Source of the DNA: Demequina salsinemoris
GTDB taxonomy: Bacteria; Actinomycetota; Actinomycetes; Actinomycetales; Demequinaceae
Reading direction: 5' to 3'
Assembly: GCF_000974805.1 (NCBI RefSeq)
Contig: NZ_BBQZ01000008.1
Span: 122,914-186,913, forward strand
DNA length: 64,000 nucleotides
Positions 59,463-64,000 of the stretch are shown here, one piece after another; positions within the stretch are counted from its first letter, which is position 1, and every line of letters starts with the position of its first letter. Position numbers and translations under genes: made by a program. Below the pieces are notes generated by a model. That model was not told where the DNA came from and ran no database searches. It saw nothing but the letters and a program-made list of their open reading frames with translations.

Positions 59463-60968
59463 GTGAGCGCTGTGTATTCTGCGGCTCGCGGCGTGGCAGC
59501 GACTTCAATAGCGGGTGTTCTGTCTCTTGTAGCGGGCCTACTGCTGCTTCCACTCGTGTTTGCGTCGGTTGGAAGCGGTGCATACGGGGTATGGGTGGTG
59601 CTCTTCACCATCGCCGCACTGTCGCAGTACTCGGATCTCGGCGTCGGGACCGCCATCATCTACTTCAGTTCTAGGAGCCGCGCAGGCGCGCACGGAGACG
59701 CTTCGCGCTTCGTCTCCGCGGGTCTCCTATGGAACGGAGTCGCGTCTATCGCGATACTTCCACTTTTTGCGATTGGCGCCTCGATGTACGTGGTGTCGGA
59801 AGGTGTGCAGGCGGTCCTGCGTCACGGGGAGGGGCCCGCGCTCGTCGCGTTGGCGACGGTCTCGCTTCTCGCTCTCGCGTTCAAGCCCTTCGAGGCGGCG
59901 CTCATCGGGAGTGGTCTGCTACCCCTTGATCAAAGGAACCGGCTGCTAGCGACGACTTTCCGGATTCTCGGGACGGCAGCTGTGTGTGCGTGGGTGCCCC
60001 AGATCACCGCAGTTGCGCTTGTCGAGACAATCGCCGTATTGCTCCCGGGTGCCCTTGCGATTGTTCAGTGCCTCCGCCGCGATGTGGCAAGAGTAAGGTT
60101 CCGAGTTGACGCGCTGGAAACGCTACGCGAGATGCTTCACTACAGCGTGAAGGCCTTTGGCACGAACGTCGCCGGAGCCATCACGCTGCAAATGGGGCCA
60201 GCGCTTGCGGGAATATTCCTCGGCCCACATTATGCATCCTATTATTCCGCTGCATTCCGCGTCTATACAGCTGCGCGCCAGGTGCTGACGTGGCTCATCG
60301 AGCCCTTCCGCTCCGCGTTTAGCCAGCAATTTGCCCGGGATCGAACCGCGGCACTCACGCATATGTTCACGTTGAGCGCGATCGTGGCCGCGGTCGCGAT
60401 CGCTGGATCTGCTCTCGGCGAAATCTGGTCCGTGCCCCTAGTTGAGGCGTGGCTGGGATCCGACGTTCCAACAAATGAGATCGCGGCGGTCCTCGCGGTA
60501 CTGCTGAGCGGGTTGTCGCTCAACTCCCTCTATCTCCCGATGGCAATGGCAGCGGATGCAGATGGACGGCCCGGCATGTTCTTCCGGAGCAACCTCGTGT
60601 GGCTATTGTCGAATGCGGTGTTGGTATGGGTGCTGGTAGGGCGCTTCGGCATGCTCGGCCTCGCCCTTGCTCTGAGTCTCCCTCTCGTCCTGATTGTGCC
60701 GATGAATATCGTTCGTGCTCGAAGTGAAATGGAGTTTGGAATTACGAACTGGTGGCGACAGGCAGTGTGGCCGGCGGTGCTTGCCGTGGGCTTTCCTGCG
60801 GTCCTCGGCGTGGTCGTGTTTGAAGCCGTGTCGCAGTTTGACGATGGGACCGTTGGCAATGTGGCAGGAACCGCCACGATGGTCGTGGCGAGCGTTGCGG
60901 TGATTTTGGTCCTCCGGGGTCGCCTCCATATACAGGATGTAGTGGCTCTTCTCCGGTCCACGCTGTAG
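59463..60968 (+). CDS. Wzx-type oligosaccharide flippase
   Basis: 501 residues with about twelve to fourteen membrane helices and the MATE/MOP-like repeats (AARGVAATSIAGVLSLVAGLL; LGVGTAIIYFSSRSRAGAH). It would move the lipid-linked repeat unit across the membrane. GTG 59463 follows GGAGGCAG. Confidence 0.9.
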   Translation: MSAVYSAARGVAATSIAGVLSLVAGLLLLPLVFASVGSGAYGVWVVLFTIAALSQYSDLGVGTAIIYFSSRSRAGAHGDASRFVSAGLLWNGVASIAILPLFAIGASMYVVSEGVQAVLRHGEGPALVALATVSLLALAFKPFEAALIGSGLLPLDQRNRLLATTFRILGTAAVCAWVPQITAVALVETIAVLLPGALAIVQCLRRDVARVRFRVDALETLREMLHYSVKAFGTNVAGAITLQMGPALAGIFLGPHYASYYSAAFRVYTAARQVLTWLIEPFRSAFSQQFARDRTAALTHMFTLSAIVAAVAIAGSALGEIWSVPLVEAWLGSDVPTNEIAAVLAVLLSGLSLNSLYLPMAMAADADGRPGMFFRSNLVWLLSNAVLVWVLVGRFGMLGLALALSLPLVLIVPMNIVRARSEMEFGITNWWRQAVWPAVLAVGFPAVLGVVVFEAVSQFDDGTVGNVAGTATMVVASVAVILVLRGRLHIQDVVALLRSTL

Positions 60969-61003
60969 CCAAGATTCCCAGTATGGGCGAGAGGAGCTAG
61001 AAC

Positions 61004-62164
61004 ATGTCGGCAGGGGCTGTGTATGACCGCCTTGAGGGATATGGGAACCGACGTGTGTTCGTGATGCTGCCGTACGGGCTTGGTCAAGCCTCGTGGCGCG
61101 AGCGGAAGTTGTCTGGCGCCACCTGGGAGGAGACTCCCTACGGCTACGGCTTTGGCGGGGAGTTCTTCGACTTGAGCTGGTCGGAGGACCATCACGAGAC
61201 ATCCGCCTCAAACGTCCTGCGGCGCGGGATCGCGAAAGTGCTTGGATTCGATGTCGTCCACGTTTGGCGCAACCGGCGGCCGTTGCTGCGGGCCGACGTC
61301 GTGTGGACTCACACTGAGCGTGAACACCTAGCGGTGGCATTGATCAAGCGGGTGCTGAGAAGCAGGGCGTCGTTTAGGACCGTGGCACAGACCGTGTGGC
61401 TTTGGGACCGTTGGGCTCGGTTGAGCGCTCCGAGGCGCTGGCTGGCGCGGTGGTTGCTAGCCGCGCACGACCTTGAGATCACACATAGCCAGCTCAATCT
61501 GGCCATATCACGAGCGGAGGCACCTGGGAGGACTACTGCTTTATGCCCGTTCGGGACCTCGGCGGTGACTTCGGATGCAAACATGTATGACGCGGCAGGC
61601 AATCTCGTTGTGTCGGCGGGCAACGATATTGACAGGGATTGGTTGGCGCTCGCGGGTGCTGCAGTGGAGATGCCTGAAGTGGAGTTTGTCGTGTTCTCGG
61701 GATCGCTAGCCGCGCGGGAAGTCGAGTGGCCAGCGAATGTCCGTCTCGAAACAGACGCCCGAGTCCAACGCATCCGTGCCCACTACGAGGTAGCCTCGGC
61801 GGTTGTTGTCCCGCTCCGTCCGAACTTGCATGCTTCAGGACTCACCGTGGCGCTGGAGTCCATGAGCGCAGGGGTGCCACTCGTGGTCTCTGATGTCGGA
61901 GGTATTCGTCCGTACGTATCTGGCGAAGGGGTGGAGCTCGTGCCGTGTGGCGACGCAAATGCCCTTGCCGCGGGAATAAGGGCTGTGCGCCACAACTACA
62001 GACAAGAGATCTCCGCCGTGCTGAGATCTCGACGTCTCAGTCGTGGTCTGACTGATCGGGACTATGTCCTTCGCTACTGCCTTGCCACGCGTTCGCTGCT
62101 CGAAGACGAGGATATTCCCGAAGCACTCTCGGTTTACGAGTCCCTTGTCGAGTCCGAGTCATGA
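61004..62164 (+). CDS. Glycosyltransferase, GT-B type (GumK/TuaH-like)
   Basis: 386 residues. C-terminal half with PLRPNLHASGLTVALESMSAGVPLVVSDVGGI (about 272-303; the Glu of ALESMSAG is the sugar-nucleotide contact) and a less typical N-terminal half containing VFVMLPYGLGQASWRERKL. ATG 61004 has GAGGAG. Acceptor unknown. Confidence 0.85.
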   Translation: MSAGAVYDRLEGYGNRRVFVMLPYGLGQASWRERKLSGATWEETPYGYGFGGEFFDLSWSEDHHETSASNVLRRGIAKVLGFDVVHVWRNRRPLLRADVVWTHTEREHLAVALIKRVLRSRASFRTVAQTVWLWDRWARLSAPRRWLARWLLAAHDLEITHSQLNLAISRAEAPGRTTALCPFGTSAVTSDANMYDAAGNLVVSAGNDIDRDWLALAGAAVEMPEVEFVVFSGSLAAREVEWPANVRLETDARVQRIRAHYEVASAVVVPLRPNLHASGLTVALESMSAGVPLVVSDVGGIRPYVSGEGVELVPCGDANALAAGIRAVRHNYRQEISAVLRSRRLSRGLTDRDYVLRYCLATRSLLEDEDIPEALSVYESLVESES

Positions 62165-62199
62165 CAGACAATACGGAAATAGTACGGGTAGGGGCTTGA

Positions 62200-63522
62200 T
62201 TGTCCGTGGGGGACATCGAAACGCAATGCGATGCTGAAACCAGCGATGCGACGCCTGGATACGGACTCTGGGAGAAGACCCTCGCCGGAATTATCATGTT
62301 CGGCCTGCTCGTCCAAGTCCCTGGACTCTCTCTGGTGCCGTTCTCGGTGCTTCCGGGGCTTCTCATCGTGGCACCGATGGTGACGACCGCGCCGCGCTCC
62401 GTCCGCCGACTGGCGACAGCGGCCGTGTTCGCGCTCACCGCTGGGCTTGTCGTTCATGCAGTGTCCCGGGGATACGGTCTCGAATCGGGAAGCCTTGCCA
62501 CAGTGATTTCGGTCGTTATCTGGTCGCTCACGTTGGTAGTGCTTCCCGCGATGGCTTGGTGGTCGATGAAGAGGATCAAGCCGCGGACCGCCATTCTTCT
62601 CATGCTCGTGGGCGGGATCGCGAGCCAACTTGTCTTGGTAGGCCTGTCTTGGAAGGGTTCGCTTGGCATCTTCGCGACGGCACTTGCTCTGATCGTGCTT
62701 TCGAGTCACGAGGTGCTGGCAACGATGGCGCTCGTTGCGTTGGCGGCAATTGGGTTCGCGAACGACGCCCGGTCGATGGCCGTTGGGGCGGGCCTAGCGT
62801 TCGTCATCGCTGTCGTGTTGAGATTGCTGCGGCGGGGCGGCGCGCGGCTGTCGCGGACACTGGCCCTTCTTGCCGCAGTGGCTGCCGTGGGTGCGGCTCT
62901 TGTTTGGGGACTCGCAGCGGGGCTTGCAGGCGCTCCCATCCAGGAACGGACCATCGACCAGTTGAATCATGCGAATGTGATCTTTGGGGTTCGTGCGGAG
63001 TGGGCCGCTTCGCTGTCATTGTTCCAAGAGAATCCTCTCGGCTATGGGCTAGCGATACAACCATCTGAGGCTGCTGTGAATGAGGCAATCACAGCGGTGC
63101 GCGATGCAGGCGGCGACTGGACTTCGAATTACTTCTCGCAGTGGGTCTTTGGTGAGCGGGTGGATCTACATTCCACGCTCGCGAACATGTGGTTTCACTT
63201 CAGCGTCGGTGGCGTTGTGCTTGCCGCCGCCGTCGGGTACTTGTTGTTCACAGCGATAAGGGATGCGCGTTCCACTTTGGGAATCTATGGGCTTGGTGGA
63301 ATTTACCTCGCCGTGATGGCGCTATGGGACCTCGCGTTCTCCCCAATGGGCGATATCGATCGCGTAATCGCCGGACTATGCTTCGCTTTGGCGGCTCAAT
63401 TTGCGAACAGTTGCAAGACTTCTGCGCCTGACGGAGTCGTGAGAGCGATGGACCAATCGACGGCTGGCTTTCAGCAAAGCAAGTACCGTCGCGGTGGAAA
63501 TGGGGCCGGTCTTTGGGTATAG
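62200..63522 (+). CDS. Wzy-type O-antigen/exopolysaccharide polymerase
   Basis: 440 residues with about ten to eleven membrane helices and a large loop (about 265-330; RAEWAASLSLFQENPLGYGLAI) of the O-antigen ligase/polymerase kind. The TTG start at 62200 has GGTAGGGG at good distance; GTG 62206 is the alternative. It belongs to the active-looking cluster, unlike the IS-disturbed polymerase-like gene at 43148. Confidence 0.82.
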   Translation: MSVGDIETQCDAETSDATPGYGLWEKTLAGIIMFGLLVQVPGLSLVPFSVLPGLLIVAPMVTTAPRSVRRLATAAVFALTAGLVVHAVSRGYGLESGSLATVISVVIWSLTLVVLPAMAWWSMKRIKPRTAILLMLVGGIASQLVLVGLSWKGSLGIFATALALIVLSSHEVLATMALVALAAIGFANDARSMAVGAGLAFVIAVVLRLLRRGGARLSRTLALLAAVAAVGAALVWGLAAGLAGAPIQERTIDQLNHANVIFGVRAEWAASLSLFQENPLGYGLAIQPSEAAVNEAITAVRDAGGDWTSNYFSQWVFGERVDLHSTLANMWFHFSVGGVVLAAAVGYLLFTAIRDARSTLGIYGLGGIYLAVMALWDLAFSPMGDIDRVIAGLCFALAAQFANSCKTSAPDGVVRAMDQSTAGFQQSKYRRGGNGAGLWV

Positions 63523-63611
63523 AACCGGCATCGCTATCGGGGTCCCGGCGCTGGGGAGGAACAATCTAGACTATGGTTTGCCGCGCTTAGGCGGACAAGT
63601 GAGGGGGGTAT

Positions 63612-64000
63612 GTGAAAGGCGTGATCCTTGCAGGCGGGTCAGGAACGAGATTGCACCCGATCACGATGGGTGTCTCGAAGCAGTTGGTGCCGGTGTATGA
63701 CAAGCCGATGGTGTATTACCCGTTGTCGACGTTGATGTTGGCGGGTATCAGGGAGATCTTGATCATTACGACGCCACATGATGCTGCGGGTTTTGAGCGG
63801 CTGCTTGGGGATGGTAGCCAGTTCGGTATCGAGATCTCGTATGCGCAGCAGCCGTCCCCGGATGGGTTGGCGCAGGCGTTCACTATCGGCGCTGACTTCA
63901 TCGGTGACGACAGTGTGGCGCTGGTTCTTGGGGACAATCTGCTCTATGGGCCGGGGCTGGGTTCGCAGCTGCAGCGTTTCGACGCGGTCAAGGGCGCCTT
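63612..64000 (+). CDS. rmlA: Glucose-1-phosphate thymidylyltransferase, 3' end beyond the window
   Basis: 129 residues visible. [18 protein letters not shown] (nucleotide-binding GGxGTRLxP), [28 protein letters not shown] and VLGDNLLYG are RmlA hallmarks. It makes dTDP-glucose, the first step toward dTDP-L-rhamnose, so the polymer probably contains rhamnose. GTG 63612 follows GAGGGGGG. GC content returns toward the genome level here. Confidence 0.95.
   Translation, partial: MKGVILAGGSGTRLHPITMGVSKQLVPVYDKPMVYYPLSTLMLAGIREILIITTPHDAAGFERLLGDGSQFGIEISYAQQPSPDGLAQAFTIGADFIGDDSVALVLGDNLLYGPGLGSQLQRFDAVKGA

Noticed and set aside
1..64000. tRNA, rRNA or phage genes
   Set aside because: No cloverleaf, rRNA-like stretch, integrase, portal or tail gene was recognised.

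Overview
The window is high-GC actinobacterial DNA, most like Micrococcales (Cellulomonas/Demequina-type; the genus cannot be fixed from sequence alone). Signs are the codon use, LAxTG-type wall-anchor signals, a GTP-dependent PEP carboxykinase, an XRE/IrrE-like regulator divergent from it, and a CpsD/WbaP-type exopolysaccharide locus.

Layout. 0-3.9 kb: 3' end of a giant repetitive surface protein (ten DUF5979-like units, LATTG anchor). 4-16.2 kb: a tocopherol-cyclase-like protein; a quinone/catechol-stress operon (two-domain VOC dioxygenase, MhqD-like hydrolase, LLM flavin oxidoreductase) behind a palindromic operator; CopC-CopD copper protein; PadR regulator with its own operator; UbiB/ABC1 kinase; aquaporin; MetF-like protein; PyrD. 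16.8-22.2 kb: pckG, its divergent regulator, and a DUF308-DUF389 membrane protein. 22.3-28.8 kb: two paralogous L,D-transpeptidases interleaved with three secreted proteins that all end exactly in Pro-Ser-Tyr-Thr-Gly, written with different codons in at least one case. 29-38.8 kb: DUF559 protein, a large FAD/Fe-S D-lactate/glycolate-type dehydrogenase, a tandem pair of tiny paralogous proteins behind a structured leader, an AlbA_2/ATPase regulator, a sortase overlapping a membrane-anchored secreted protein, and an SGNH lipoprotein. 39-45.7 kb: acyltransferase, an O-antigen-polymerase-like gene and a pile of nested IS3/IS30 elements. 45.8-64 kb: exopolysaccharide locus (DUF218, LMW-PTP, DUF4012, LASTG surface protein, two tiny paralogous membrane peptides, Wzz/BY-kinase, WbaP sugar transferase, glycosyltransferases, acetyltransferase, nitroreductase, pyruvyl transferase, Wzx, Wzy, RmlA truncated by the window end).

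The most unusual signals are non-coding or very small. (1) A 10-mer, GGACGATGCG, is hugely over-represented on both strands between 4.8 and 46.5 kb (about 32 copies by eye at the 9-10-mer level) and not seen in the exopolysaccharide part; it occurs singly, as inverted pairs and as an in-frame 18-bp tandem array inside a gene. (2) Five copies of a roughly 90-bp two-level palindromic intergenic element, plus one look-alike. (3) A symmetric array of four 23-bp repeats upstream of pyrD. (4) The PSYTG-tail / L,D-transpeptidase cluster. (5) Two separate tandem pairs of 43-44-residue proteins.

Functional picture. The chromosome-like part mixes central metabolism (pckG, pyrD, dehydrogenase) with envelope genes (sortase, wall-anchored proteins, L,D-transpeptidases). 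The right part encodes Wzx/Wzy-dependent polysaccharide synthesis controlled by a BY-kinase and LMW phosphatase; its lower GC content from about 53 kb and the adjoining IS pile suggest lateral exchange of the variable polysaccharide genes.
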